Positions 15,509-23,701 of a stretch of DNA of 32,043 nucleotides are shown here, in pieces. Under the pieces are notes generated by a model. That model was given only the letters and a program-made list of their open reading frames with translations. It was not told where the DNA came from and did not search any database. Within the stretch, counting starts at the first letter, position 1. The number at the start of each line of letters is the position of its first letter. The position numbers and the translations under genes are program-made. The DNA comes from Roseburia sp. (GTDB lineage: Bacteria > Bacillota > Clostridia > Lachnospirales > Lachnospiraceae): the NCBI GenBank assembly GCA_023662875.1, contig JAMPIG010000044.1:1-32043 (forward strand), in the 5' to 3' direction.

Positions 15509-16939
15509 ATGTTAGAGAAAATTTTTAAACTGAAGGAGAACCATACCACGGTGAAGACTGAGATCATCGCAGGCCTCACCACGTTCATGACGATGGCTTA
15601 CATCATCGCCCTGAACCCCAACCTGCTGACCGGCTTCGGCGCGGAGGGGCAGAATCTCTGGAACGGCGTGTTCCTCGCGACCTGTATCGCTTCCGCGGTC
15701 GGTATGTTCGTGATGGCGTTCCTGGCAAACAAGCCCTTCGCCATGGCACCCGGCATGGGCTTAAACAGCTTCTTTGCGCTGGTTGTGGCGAATATCGCGG
15801 GACTGACGGGGATGACCTATTTGGCCTCCTTCCAGGCGGCGCTCTGCATCATCCTGATCGAGGGTATTGTCTTTGTGATTCTTTCCGTGCTCAATGTGCG
15901 CGAAAAGATAGTTGAGGCGATCCCGCTCGGCGTCCGGCTGGGGATCGCGCCCGCCATCGGCCTGATGCTGCTGAACATCGGCGTAGGCTCTAACGCCGGC
16001 GTTTATTCCTCGACCGGCGGCCCTTTCTATGTGATGAGGGATTTCTTCGGCGCGCTGACACCCAGCGTCGCGAAGACCAATATGGGCGCTGACGGCTATA
16101 CCAGCATGGTGCTTTACGTTGTGACCATGTTTATCGGTCTGTTTGTGATCGTGATTCTGGCGCAGAAGGGTGTCAAGGCGGCGGTTATCATCGGTATGCT
16201 TGTGGCGAGCGTGGTGTTCTGGGCAGGCGATGCGATCTTCCTGCACGCCAATCCCTTTGCTTCCCTGCAGGGCGCGTCCTTCCTGCCGCCCTTCAAGGAT
16301 ATGGCGGAGACCACCCTGTTTAAGTTTAACTTCAGCGGTCTCATGGATGTCGGCCTGTTTACGGTAATTACCCTGATCGTTACCTTCTGTATCATCGATA
16401 TGTTCGATACGATCGGAACGCTGGTCGGTACGGCCAGCCGCGCAGGAATGCTGGATAAGCAGGGCAAGATGCCCCAGATGAAGGAAGCGCTGCTGGCGGA
16501 CGCGGTAGGCACGGTCGTCGGTTCCGCAACCGGTACTTCTACCGTTACCACCTTTATCGAGTCCGCATCCGGCGTTGAGGCAGGCGGAAGAACCGGTCTG
16601 ACGGCCCTGACTACCGGTATCGTTTTCCTGGCTTGTATCTTCCTGGCACCCATCGCGGCGATCATCCCCGCGGCGGCGACCTCCGCAGCGCTGATTTACG
16701 TCGGCGTGCTGATGGTGACGGGACTGAAGAACGTGGACTTCGGCGAGATCAGCCAGTCCGTTCCCGTGGCGTTGATGCTGATCGCCATGCCTGTGTCCGG
16801 CTCCATCGGACATGCTATCGGTCTTGGTCTGATCGCTTACACGGTAATCAAGGTGTTCACCGGCAAGGCAAAGGAGGTATCCGTGCTGACCTATGTGCTG
16901 TCCGCGATCTTCCTGATCAAGTTCTTCCTGGTTGCGTAG
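15509..16939 (+). CDS. NCS2/AzgA-family purine permease (476 aa)
   Basis: A ~12-14-helix inner-membrane nucleobase symporter of the AzgA-like branch of the NCS2 family (Bacillus PbuG/PbuO relatives), which carry hypoxanthine, guanine or adenine. Diagnostic segments: EIIAGLTTFMTMAYIIALNP near the N-terminus, FAMAPGMGLNSFFA, RLGIAPAIGLMLLNIG, FDTIGTLVGTASRAGMLD, and GTSTVTTFIESASGVEAGGRTGL (read in two parts), the conserved substrate-site helix. The SD AGGAGGGAG precedes the ATG. It lies 45 bp after mtaD with no terminator between, so it closes the operon by supplying or exporting free bases. No purine riboswitch is visible before it or before the operon. Substrate choice is inferred. Confidence 0.92.
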   Translation: MLEKIFKLKENHTTVKTEIIAGLTTFMTMAYIIALNPNLLTGFGAEGQNLWNGVFLATCIASAVGMFVMAFLANKPFAMAPGMGLNSFFALVVANIAGLTGMTYLASFQAALCIILIEGIVFVILSVLNVREKIVEAIPLGVRLGIAPAIGLMLLNIGVGSNAGVYSSTGGPFYVMRDFFGALTPSVAKTNMGADGYTSMVLYVVTMFIGLFVIVILAQKGVKAAVIIGMLVASVVFWAGDAIFLHANPFASLQGASFLPPFKDMAETTLFKFNFSGLMDVGLFTVITLIVTFCIIDMFDTIGTLVGTASRAGMLDKQGKMPQMKEALLADAVGTVVGSATGTSTVTTFIESASGVEAGGRTGLTALTTGIVFLACIFLAPIAAIIPAAATSAALIYVGVLMVTGLKNVDFGEISQSVPVALMLIAMPVSGSIGHAIGLGLIAYTVIKVFTGKAKEVSVLTYVLSAIFLIKFFLVA

Positions 16940-17001
16940 AAGTGTGTAAAGATTTTCTGAGTTGCACGCTGACTTGCACTAATTGTTCATGACGGGAGGC
17001 G

Positions 17002-17035
17002 GGAGAGCGGATCGGCATGTGCCGGTTCGCTCTCC
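17002..17035 (+). terminator. Terminator hairpin of the nucleoside operon
   Basis: GGAGAGCG... (17002-17017) pairs with ...CGCTCTCC (17020-17035), giving about 14-16 bp with two G-U pairs and a tight loop. It is followed by TCTTAAG, a weak T-tract. Position right after the last operon gene supports the call. Confidence 0.6.
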
Positions 17036-17163
17036 TCTTAAGAAAATAGGAGTTCTACAACATACCGGAAGCTAAGTCAGCCTGAAGAATCGATTCCTAT
17101 CGGGAAAGTGAAACTTCTTGGTACGGGATATATTTGGTATGGGTATAGCGGGAAGGAGATAAC

Positions 17164-17478
17164 ATGCGAATTATTCTCTGTGTTTTGAGCGTCCTATTCG
17201 GAGGCTTATCTCTGGTGGCGGCAGTCAGCCAGCTGAGGAGCGAGAAGAGATCCGTTTCGACCGCGCTGATGATCGGCGGCTCGGTTCTTTTGATCGCGGC
17301 TGTCATCTGTAATATTGCCGGGCAGCGGTTTGACTGTGTGATTGCGCTGCTTGGCTGCGGGGCGATTTGCGCCGCAGCGATACGGAACGGTTTAAAAAGC
17401 GGGCAGTTTCACATACAGCACCATATCGTTCGGATTGCGTTGTCTGTGCTGTTGATTGTCGGATTCTTTCTTTTGTAA
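17164..17478 (+). CDS. Small hydrophobic membrane protein, unknown function (104 aa)
   Basis: I do not recognise a family. The sequence has about four hydrophobic stretches: residues 2-22 (IILCVLSVLFGGLSLVAAV), 35-53, 60-77 and 88-104, separated by short basic loops, so it is probably an integral membrane protein with little outside the bilayer. A strong SD (GAAGGAGATAAC) precedes the ATG, which supports a real gene. It lies ~60 bp before the membrane-anchored MutS-family gene, on the same strand with no terminator between, so the two may be co-transcribed. Confidence 0.65.
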   Translation: MRIILCVLSVLFGGLSLVAAVSQLRSEKRSVSTALMIGGSVLLIAAVICNIAGQRFDCVIALLGCGAICAAAIRNGLKSGQFHIQHHIVRIALSVLLIVGFFLL

Positions 17479-17541
17479 GGATGGGGACGTTGAAAAGTTC
17501 TGAAAGGATCGCCTTCCTAAGGCGTATAAAGAGGTAGAAGC

Positions 17542-19230
17542 ATGGAATATCTCCTGGTTGCGGCGGCGCTGGCCGCCTTTGTACTGTTTGTCTTTGTTTT
17601 GGAATCCTGCCGCGCGAAGAGGGCGGAAAAGAAGTTTATACAGGATCTCTATCAGAATTATTTCAAGATCGCCGACAAGAAATACTCGCCCGAGCGGTAC
17701 GCAAAGATCGCCAGCTTCTATCTGCGCCACAGGGAGGACGGCCAGATCGACGACATTACCTGGAACGATTTAGGGATGGACGAGCTTTTTAAACGGATGA
17801 ATTATACTCTTTCCGCTTCCGGGGAGGAGTATCTCTATTATACGCTGCGCACCCTGAAGCAAAACCGGGAGGAGCTGGAGCATTTTGAGAGCATTGTGGA
17901 TTTTTTCGGGAAAAATCCGGACGAGCGGGTTCGCTTCCAATTCCGGATGAATCAGCTGGGCTATACGGGAAAATATTCCCTTTACGATTATATTGAAAAC
18001 CTGAATTATCTGGGGGAGCGCTCCAACAAAAAGCATATGATTCAGGACGTTCTCCTGCTGGCAATGATCGGTATGCTCTGGGTAAATTTCACCGCGGGAA
18101 TCCTGGGGATTATCGTGCTGGTCATCTATAATATTATGACCTATTTCGGGGAGAAGAGCGAGATCGATCCCTATATCACAAGCTTTGCCTATGTCCTGCG
18201 GCTGCTGGAGGTCTGCGACGGCACGGAAAAGCTGAAGCTTTCCGCCTGCGGGGTGGAGATGGAGCGGATTCAGCTGCACCGGAAGAAGATGAAAGGGATG
18301 GAGCGGAATTCCTTCTGGGTCACGGCCTCCAACCGGGGCGGACACGCTGCCGGAGACGTGATCAGTATGCTGATGGACTATGTCCGGATGATCTTTCATG
18401 TAGATCTGATCAAGTTCAACAGTATGCTGCAGTTCTTAAAGAGCCACACGGAGGATGTGGACGTTCTTATTTCAACGCTGGGCTATCTGGAATCGGCGGT
18501 GGCGGTCTGGATTTTCCGGCAGTCCCTGGAAAACGGATGGTGTCGGCCGGAGTTTACGGAGCAGGAGGTTCTTGAGCTGCGGGAGGGGTATCATCCGCTG
18601 CTCACAAGCCCGGTAAAGAACAGCATCCAGGCGGAGCGGGGCGTATTGCTGACAGGCTCCAATGCCTCCGGGAAATCCACTTTTTTAAAGACCGTGGCGG
18701 TCAATGCAATATTGTCCCAATCAGTCAACACCTGCGCCGGGAACGGCTACCGGGCGTCTTTCTTTCATGTGTATTCCTCTATGGCCCTGCGGGACGATAT
18801 CGAGGGAGGCGAGAGTTATTATATCGTAGAAATCCGGGCGTTGAAGCGGATTCTGGACGCAGCCGCCTCCGGGGAACGGCCGGTGCTCTGCTTTGTGGAT
18901 GAGGTGCTCAGGGGGACGAACACGGTGGAGCGGATCGCGGCGTCCACCCAGATTCTACGATCCTTGGGCGGCGCGGGAATCTTCTGCTTTGCGGCCACCC
19001 ACGATATCGAGCTGACCGGGCTGCTGGAGGGGGAATTTGACAATTATCACTTTGAGGAGGATATCCGGGAGGGCGATATCTTCTTCAGCTATCGGCTGTA
19101 CAACGGGAAGGCGACGACCCGGAACGCGATACGGCTGCTGGAGCTGATGGGCTACGATAACGGAATTGTGGAAAAGGCCGCCCGGCAGGCGGAAGCTTTT
19201 TTGGAGACGGGGGAGTGGAAGCTGTGCTGA
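17542..19230 (+). CDS. Membrane-anchored MutS-family ATPase (562 aa)
   Basis: The C-terminal third is a MutS ATPase domain: Walker A GSNASGKST (372-380), the conserved 'ALRDDIEGGESYYIVEI' region, Walker B LCFVDEVLRGTN (Asp453-Glu454), and the FAATHDIELT switch. The middle resembles MutS core/lever helices. The N-terminal mismatch-recognition and connector domains of MutS1 are absent, and there is no Smr nuclease. Unusually, residues 2-20 (YLLVAAALAAFVLFVFVLES) form a membrane helix and ~170-204 form one or two more. A membrane location does not fit mismatch repair. Small membrane-linked MutS-like proteins are known in Firmicutes and Bacteroidetes, but their function is unclear to me. The SD is modest (GAGG). 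It may be in an operon with the small membrane protein upstream. Confidence 0.85.
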   Translation: MEYLLVAAALAAFVLFVFVLESCRAKRAEKKFIQDLYQNYFKIADKKYSPERYAKIASFYLRHREDGQIDDITWNDLGMDELFKRMNYTLSASGEEYLYYTLRTLKQNREELEHFESIVDFFGKNPDERVRFQFRMNQLGYTGKYSLYDYIENLNYLGERSNKKHMIQDVLLLAMIGMLWVNFTAGILGIIVLVIYNIMTYFGEKSEIDPYITSFAYVLRLLEVCDGTEKLKLSACGVEMERIQLHRKKMKGMERNSFWVTASNRGGHAAGDVISMLMDYVRMIFHVDLIKFNSMLQFLKSHTEDVDVLISTLGYLESAVAVWIFRQSLENGWCRPEFTEQEVLELREGYHPLLTSPVKNSIQAERGVLLTGSNASGKSTFLKTVAVNAILSQSVNTCAGNGYRASFFHVYSSMALRDDIEGGESYYIVEIRALKRILDAAASGERPVLCFVDEVLRGTNTVERIAASTQILRSLGGAGIFCFAATHDIELTGLLEGEFDNYHFEEDIREGDIFFSYRLYNGKATTRNAIRLLELMGYDNGIVEKAARQAEAFLETGEWKLC

Positions 19231-19341
19231 GGCAGAAGAGCGGAAAATGCTCTGCATCGAAATAGAGAATGGAAGGGAAGCAGTCCTGAGGCAGGAAGCT
19301 GAAAATCGTAAAATCGAAGAGCGGAAACCTGTCCTTGAGAC

Positions 19342-19370
19342 TTGACGGAAAGGGCTGATATTGTTATACT
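19342..19370 (+). promoter_or_regulatory. Sigma-A promoter for the 56-aa gene and WYL regulator
   Basis: TTGACG (19342-19347), 17-bp spacer, TATACT (19365-19370), near consensus. Transcription would start near 19377, about 30 nt before the small membrane gene. Confidence 0.75.
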
Positions 19371-19407
19371 TATATCGAAAAGAAATAAGATTTGGAGATG
19401 AGTTGTT

Positions 19408-19578
19408 ATGTCTAATTTTGTGGAATTCGGAAGAATGTTTTTGTCTTATGGACTGCTTATGTTGATCATCATCGCGATCTGCGGGGCGGCGATGGCAATC
19501 GGTATCACTCTGGCGAAAAGAAAGAACGCGAAGAACGAGGCCTCTTCCCAGGGGGAAACGGCGGAAAACAAGGCCTGA
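19408..19578 (+). CDS. Single-helix membrane peptide, unknown function (56 aa)
   Basis: Starts MSNFVEFGRMFLSYGLL; residues ~12-34 are one hydrophobic helix (LLMLIIIAICGAAMAIGITL), followed by a charged tail rich in Lys, Asn and Glu. A near-consensus promoter lies just upstream with a GGAGATGAG SD region, and the WYL regulator begins 16 nt after its stop, so it is very likely a real gene of a two-gene operon. I see no known family. Candidates include a small regulatory membrane peptide or the partner that the WYL protein responds to; this is inference only. Confidence 0.65.
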   Translation: MSNFVEFGRMFLSYGLLMLIIIAICGAAMAIGITLAKRKNAKNEASSQGETAENKA

Positions 19579-19594
19579 GAAGGGAATCTGAGGG

Positions 19595-20641
19595 ATGGCA
19601 AAATCGGCGGGACAAAAGCTGAAGCTGCTGTATATTATCAGGCTTCTGACAGAAAATACGGACGAGGAGCATCCGGTCAGCACGGCGGATATCATCCGTT
19701 ACCTGGAGGAGAACGGAATCCATTCCGAGCGGAAGAGCATCTACGACGATATCGAGAAGCTCTGCGATTTCGGATACGATATTATCCAGGTACACAGCAG
19801 ACTTGGCGGCGGATATTATATGGCCGGCAGGGATTTTGAGCTGGCGGAATTAAAGCTTCTGGTGGACGCCGTTCAGTCCTCACGGTTTATTACCACGCGG
19901 AAGTCCCGCAGCCTGATTAAAAAGCTGGAGCAGATGGCAGGAAAGCATGACGCCGGGAAGCTTCAGCGGCAGGTCTATGTGGCCGGGCGGATTAAGACGG
20001 AGAACGAAAGCATATATTATAATATCGATTATATCCACAGGGCCATTCAGGAAAACCGGCAGATCGAGTTTCAATATCTGGAATGGAATCTGAAAAAGGA
20101 GCTGGTTCCCCGGATCGGGGGGCGGAAGCGCGTCAGCCCCTGGGCGCTGATCTGGCGGGAGGAGAATTACTACCTGGCGGCCTACGACGGCGTGGACGGA
20201 GTGATGAAGCATTACCGTGTGGATAAGATGGGGAAGGTAAAGCTGCTGGCAGAGGTTCGGGAGGGGATGGATCAGTTTTCCGGGATCGATCCCGCGTCCT
20301 ACGCAAACCGTACCTTTGGGATGTACGGCGGGGCGGAGGAGACGGTGACATTACAGTTTCCCAACCGGCTGATCGGGGTTGTGCTGGATCGCTTCGGACG
20401 AGAGGCGGATATCCGTCCCATGACGGATCGGGTCTTTCGGGTGCGGGCGAAGGTGGTTGTAAGCGGCCAGTTTTTCGGCTGGCTGGCAGGTATCGGCAGG
20501 GAGGCTGTGGTGGTAAAACCCCAGGCGGTGAGGGGACAGTATCGGAGGTGGCTGAGCGATATTGTCGATACGATGAACCTGGCTGAGGAGCTGCCGGAAA
20601 ACATTCATGAAGATCAGAAAGAACAGGCGACCGAAAAATAA
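19595..20641 (+). CDS. WYL-domain transcriptional regulator (348 aa)
   Basis: A DNA-binding regulator. Residues ~8-75 are an HTH-11/DeoR-like winged helix (KLLYIIRLLTENTDEEHPVS, ERKSIYDDIEKLCDFGYDI). A helical linker follows, then a WYL domain at ~145-215 with IEFQYLEWN, RKRVSPWALIWREENYYLAAY and HYRVDKMGKVKLL, and a WCX-type C-terminal extension at ~240-330. WYL regulators bind nucleic-acid or nucleotide ligands and in many bacteria control DNA-damage or defence genes; the ligand here is unknown. An AAGGGA SD precedes the ATG. It follows the 56-aa membrane gene by 16 nt and shares its promoter. Its target may be its own operon or the neighbouring genes; no operator was identified. Confidence 0.93.
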   Translation: MAKSAGQKLKLLYIIRLLTENTDEEHPVSTADIIRYLEENGIHSERKSIYDDIEKLCDFGYDIIQVHSRLGGGYYMAGRDFELAELKLLVDAVQSSRFITTRKSRSLIKKLEQMAGKHDAGKLQRQVYVAGRIKTENESIYYNIDYIHRAIQENRQIEFQYLEWNLKKELVPRIGGRKRVSPWALIWREENYYLAAYDGVDGVMKHYRVDKMGKVKLLAEVREGMDQFSGIDPASYANRTFGMYGGAEETVTLQFPNRLIGVVLDRFGREADIRPMTDRVFRVRAKVVVSGQFFGWLAGIGREAVVVKPQAVRGQYRRWLSDIVDTMNLAEELPENIHEDQKEQATEK

Positions 20642-20680
20642 GCTGAAATTTCGGCACCTTTTTTGTGTATTTTTTTTGAG
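20631..20680 (+). terminator. Weak terminator after the WYL regulator
   Basis: CCGAAA (20631-20636) and TTTCGG (20649-20654) form a short stem, followed by two T-runs (to 20677). The stem overlaps the end of the coding sequence. The nrdD promoter starts directly after it. Confidence 0.4.
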
Positions 20681-20688
20681 AGTCTGCG

Positions 20689-20717
20689 TTGACAAACGTC
20701 AGGTTCTTTTTTATACT
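20689..20717 (+). promoter_or_regulatory. Strong sigma-A promoter of the nrdD-nrdG-dut operon
   Basis: TTGACA (20689-20694), 17-bp spacer, TATACT (20712-20717), almost consensus. Transcription would start near 20724, giving a ~200-nt leader before nrdD. Confidence 0.85.
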
Positions 20718-20729
20718 AATAAGTACATG

Positions 20730-20776
20730 CCCCTATATATTGGGAGGTATCAAAAACAGTCATCAATATTTTGTGG
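20730..20776 (+). promoter_or_regulatory. Tandem NrdR-box-like operators
   Basis: Box 1 (20730-20745) has the core CTATATATTG and box 2 (20761-20776) has CAATATTTTGTGG. Against the NrdR consensus ACACWATATWTWGTGT-type pattern I count about 12 and 11 of 16. They start exactly 31 bp apart, three helical turns, as is usual for NrdR pairs. NrdR represses ribonucleotide reductase genes when dATP is high, which fits the gene that follows. The flanking bases are poorly conserved, so this is a candidate. Confidence 0.5.
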
Positions 20777-20923
20777 ATTAAGCGGAAGGATTCGCTTTTG
20801 ATTTCTCAATGAAACATCTTGCTTTTTTCATCTTGTTTATGGGAAGTTATGTTGCAGTCGCGGAAGAATGGGAAGCGTTCTTCCAAGTGAGAGTAATTCA
20901 CTTTTTAGGAAGGGAAGGGAAGT

Positions 20924-23113
20924 ATGAGCAGCAATTTCGATCAGGCGGCAGCCGGGAGCGCAAACTATAGCGAGGAGTTCAGGCCCGTAAGGGATGTGCA
21001 TGTGATCAAGAAGGACGGCAGCAAGGAGGCCTTTAACGTGCAGAAGGTAGTGAGCGCCGTCGGCAAGAGCGCATACAGGGCTCTGACGAAGTTCACCGAA
21101 GAGGAGGAGCGGCATATCTGCCAGTTTGTGGTGGATAAGGTCAACGAGCTTGACGTGGACGATATCCCGATCCCGATTATGCATAACATCGTGGAGAGCG
21201 CCCTGGAGCAGGTGAAGCCCGTTGTGGCGAAGAGCTACCGGGATTACCGGAACTATAAGCAGGATTTTGTGCGTATGCTGGACGACGTCTATAAGAAGAG
21301 CCAGTCCATCATGTACATCGGCGACAAGGAGAACGCCAACACGGATTCCGCCTTGGTAGCCACGAAGCGCAGCCTGATCTTCAACCAGCTGAACAAGGAG
21401 CTTTACCAGAAATTTTTCATGACGACGGAGGAGATTCAGGCCTGCCGGGACGGCTATATCTATGTGCACGATATGTCCGCCAGAAGGGATACGATGAATT
21501 GCTGTCTCTTTGACGTACAGAACGTCCTGCAGGGCGGCTTTGAGATGGGGAATGTCTGGTATAACGAGCCGAAGACCCTGGATGTGGCCTTCGACGTGAT
21601 CGGCGATATCGTCCTGAGCGCGGCCAGCCAGCAGTACGGCGGCTTTACCGTGCCCAGCGTGGATCTGATTCTGGAGCCCTACGCCGAGAAGTCTTATGAG
21701 AAATACATCGCGAAATATACCCGTCTGGGAATCGACCGGGACGCGGCGGAGGCGGAGGCTTACGCCGACGTGGTCAGAGAGTTCGAGCAGGGCTTCCAGG
21801 GATGGGAATATAAGTTTAATACGGTGGGAAGCAGCCGGGGCGACTATCCCTTTATCACGGTTACCGCAGGCACCGGAACCGGGAGGTTTGCGAAGCTGGC
21901 GACCATTACGATGCTGAATGTCCGGAGGAAGGGCCAGGGCAAGGCGGAGTGTAAGAAGCCGGTTCTCTTCCCGAAGATCGTTTTTCTCTACGACGAAAAT
22001 CTCCACGGGCCGGGAAAACCGCTGGAGGACGTGTTTGAGGCGGGCGTAAAGTGCTCCGCGAAGACTATGTACCCGGACTGGCTGAGCCTGACGGGAAAGG
22101 GCTACGTCGCCAGTATGTACAAGCAGTACGGCAGGATCATTTCCCCCATGGGCTGCCGCGCCTTTCTGTCGCCCTGGTACGAGAGGGGCGGAATGCATCC
22201 CGCGGACGAGAACGATATGCCGGTGTTTGTAGGCCGGTTCAACATCGGCGCGGTGTCGCTGCATCTGCCCATGATTCTGGCCAAGGCCAGGAAGGAGAGC
22301 CGGGATTTCTATGAGGTGCTGGATTATTACCTGAACCTGATCCGCCAGCTGCATATCCGTACCTACGCCTACCTGGGCGAGATGCGCGCCTCCACGAACC
22401 CCCTGGCTTACTGTGAGGGAGGCTTCCTGGGAGGAAAGCTGGGTCTCCACGACAAGATCAAGCCGCTCTTAAAGTCGGCTACCGCCAGCTTCGGGATTAC
22501 GGCCCTGAACGAGCTGCAGGAGCTTTACAACGGGAAATCCCTTGTGGAGGACGGCAGGTTCGCTTTGGAGGTAATGGAATATATTAACGCGAAGATCAAC
22601 GAATTCAAGGAGCAGGACGGGAACCTGTACGCGATCTACGGGACGCCCGCGGAGAATCTCTGCGGCGTACAGGTAAAGCAGTTCCGGAAAAAGTACGGGA
22701 TTGTGGAGGGGGTTTCCGACCGGGAGTATGTCAGCAACAGCTTTCATTGTCATGTGACGGAGGATATCACGCCCATCGAAAAGCAGGATCTGGAGGATCG
22801 CTTCTGGAACCTTTGCAACGGCGGAAAGATCCAGTATGTAAAATATCCCATCGATTACAATATCGAGGCGATTAAGACACTGATTCACCGGGCGATGGAA
22901 ATGGGCTTTTACGAGGGCGTCAACCTGTCTCTGGCCTACTGCGACGACTGCGGCCATCAGGAGCTGGAGATGGACGTCTGCCCGAAGTGCGGCAGCCGGA
23001 ACCTGACGAAAATCGACCGTATGAACGGCTATCTTTCCTATTCCCGGGTTCACGGGGATACCAGGCTGAACGAGGCCAAGATGGCGGAGATCGCGGAGAG
23101 GAAATCTATGTAA
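20924..23113 (+). CDS. nrdD: Anaerobic (class III) ribonucleoside-triphosphate reductase (729 aa)
   Basis: Makes dNTPs from NTPs in the absence of oxygen with a glycyl radical and formate. Seen: an N-terminal ATP-cone (~25-110; VIKKDGSKEAFNVQKVVSAV), which senses ATP/dATP; the large barrel with 'MNCCLFDVQNVLQGGF', the active-site Cys region, and 'SSPNxR'-type loops; a C-terminal zinc site of four cysteines (Cys673, Cys676, Cys686, Cys689); and the radical loop RMNGYLS with Gly702. Length fits the family (~700-730). A purine-rich SD lies before the ATG. It is the first gene of nrdD-nrdG-dut, with a strong promoter and candidate NrdR boxes. No oxygen-dependent class I or II reductase is in the window. 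Confidence 0.98.
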   Translation: MSSNFDQAAAGSANYSEEFRPVRDVHVIKKDGSKEAFNVQKVVSAVGKSAYRALTKFTEEEERHICQFVVDKVNELDVDDIPIPIMHNIVESALEQVKPVVAKSYRDYRNYKQDFVRMLDDVYKKSQSIMYIGDKENANTDSALVATKRSLIFNQLNKELYQKFFMTTEEIQACRDGYIYVHDMSARRDTMNCCLFDVQNVLQGGFEMGNVWYNEPKTLDVAFDVIGDIVLSAASQQYGGFTVPSVDLILEPYAEKSYEKYIAKYTRLGIDRDAAEAEAYADVVREFEQGFQGWEYKFNTVGSSRGDYPFITVTAGTGTGRFAKLATITMLNVRRKGQGKAECKKPVLFPKIVFLYDENLHGPGKPLEDVFEAGVKCSAKTMYPDWLSLTGKGYVASMYKQYGRIISPMGCRAFLSPWYERGGMHPADENDMPVFVGRFNIGAVSLHLPMILAKARKESRDFYEVLDYYLNLIRQLHIRTYAYLGEMRASTNPLAYCEGGFLGGKLGLHDKIKPLLKSATASFGITALNELQELYNGKSLVEDGRFALEVMEYINAKINEFKEQDGNLYAIYGTPAENLCGVQVKQFRKKYGIVEGVSDREYVSNSFHCHVTEDITPIEKQDLEDRFWNLCNGGKIQYVKYPIDYNIEAIKTLIHRAMEMGFYEGVNLSLAYCDDCGHQELEMDVCPKCGSRNLTKIDRMNGYLSYSRVHGDTRLNEAKMAEIAERKSM

Positions 23114-23124
23114 GGGGATATTTT

Positions 23125-23685
23125 ATGCGGTATCATAATATAACAAAGGATGATATGAAGAACGGGGACGGCCTGCGGGTGGTGCTCTGGGTGGCGGGCT
23201 GCAGCCATTGCTGCAGGAACTGCCATAACCCCGTGACATGGGATCCCAACGGCGGTCTGCCCTTTGACGAGAGCGCTAAAGCGGAGATCTTTGAACAGCT
23301 GGAAAAAAGCTATATCTCCGGAATCACCTTTTCCGGGGGCGATCCGCTGCATCAGGCCAACAAGGCGGGAGTTCGCGCGCTGATGGAGGAGATCCGGGAA
23401 AAGTATCCGGAGAAGACGATTTGGCTTTACACCGGGGACTGCTGGGAGAATATTCTGGACTATCCCCTGATGCAATACGTGGACGTTCTCGTGGACGGGG
23501 AGTTTCAGGAGGAGGAGAAGGATGCGAAGCTGCTCTGGAAGGGGAGCGCCAACCAGAGGGTGATCGACGTTCCAAGAACGCTGGCCCAGCCGGATCCGTC
23601 GATCCCCGTGCTGCACTGCGGGGATTACGCGGAGAGCTACGAGCTGACCCGCAAGCCGGAGAACGCCTGCGGCTGCTCGGCCTGA
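23125..23685 (+). CDS. nrdG: Anaerobic ribonucleotide reductase activating protein, radical SAM (186 aa)
   Basis: A radical-SAM enzyme that uses a [4Fe-4S] cluster and S-adenosylmethionine to create the glycyl radical on NrdD. The cluster motif CSHCCRNCHNP (CX3CX2C) is near residue 30, followed by GITFSGGDPLHQ (the GGDP SAM-binding motif) and 'LWLYTG'-like IWLYTGDCWE. I choose ATG 23125 (MRYHNITKDDMKNGDGLR), which has AAGGGGA as SD 11 nt after the nrdD stop. The upstream in-frame extension overlaps nrdD and is not needed. The C-terminus ends CGCSA. It must act with NrdD, and the spacing shows co-transcription. Confidence 0.97.
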   Translation: MRYHNITKDDMKNGDGLRVVLWVAGCSHCCRNCHNPVTWDPNGGLPFDESAKAEIFEQLEKSYISGITFSGGDPLHQANKAGVRALMEEIREKYPEKTIWLYTGDCWENILDYPLMQYVDVLVDGEFQEEEKDAKLLWKGSANQRVIDVPRTLAQPDPSIPVLHCGDYAESYELTRKPENACGCSA

Positions 23686-23701
23686 CGGGGAGGAAATCAG
23701 G

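Noticed and set aside
20837-22450. 537-codon minus-strand frame opposite nrdD
   Set aside because: Antisense shadow of a certain gene, without recognisable protein features.
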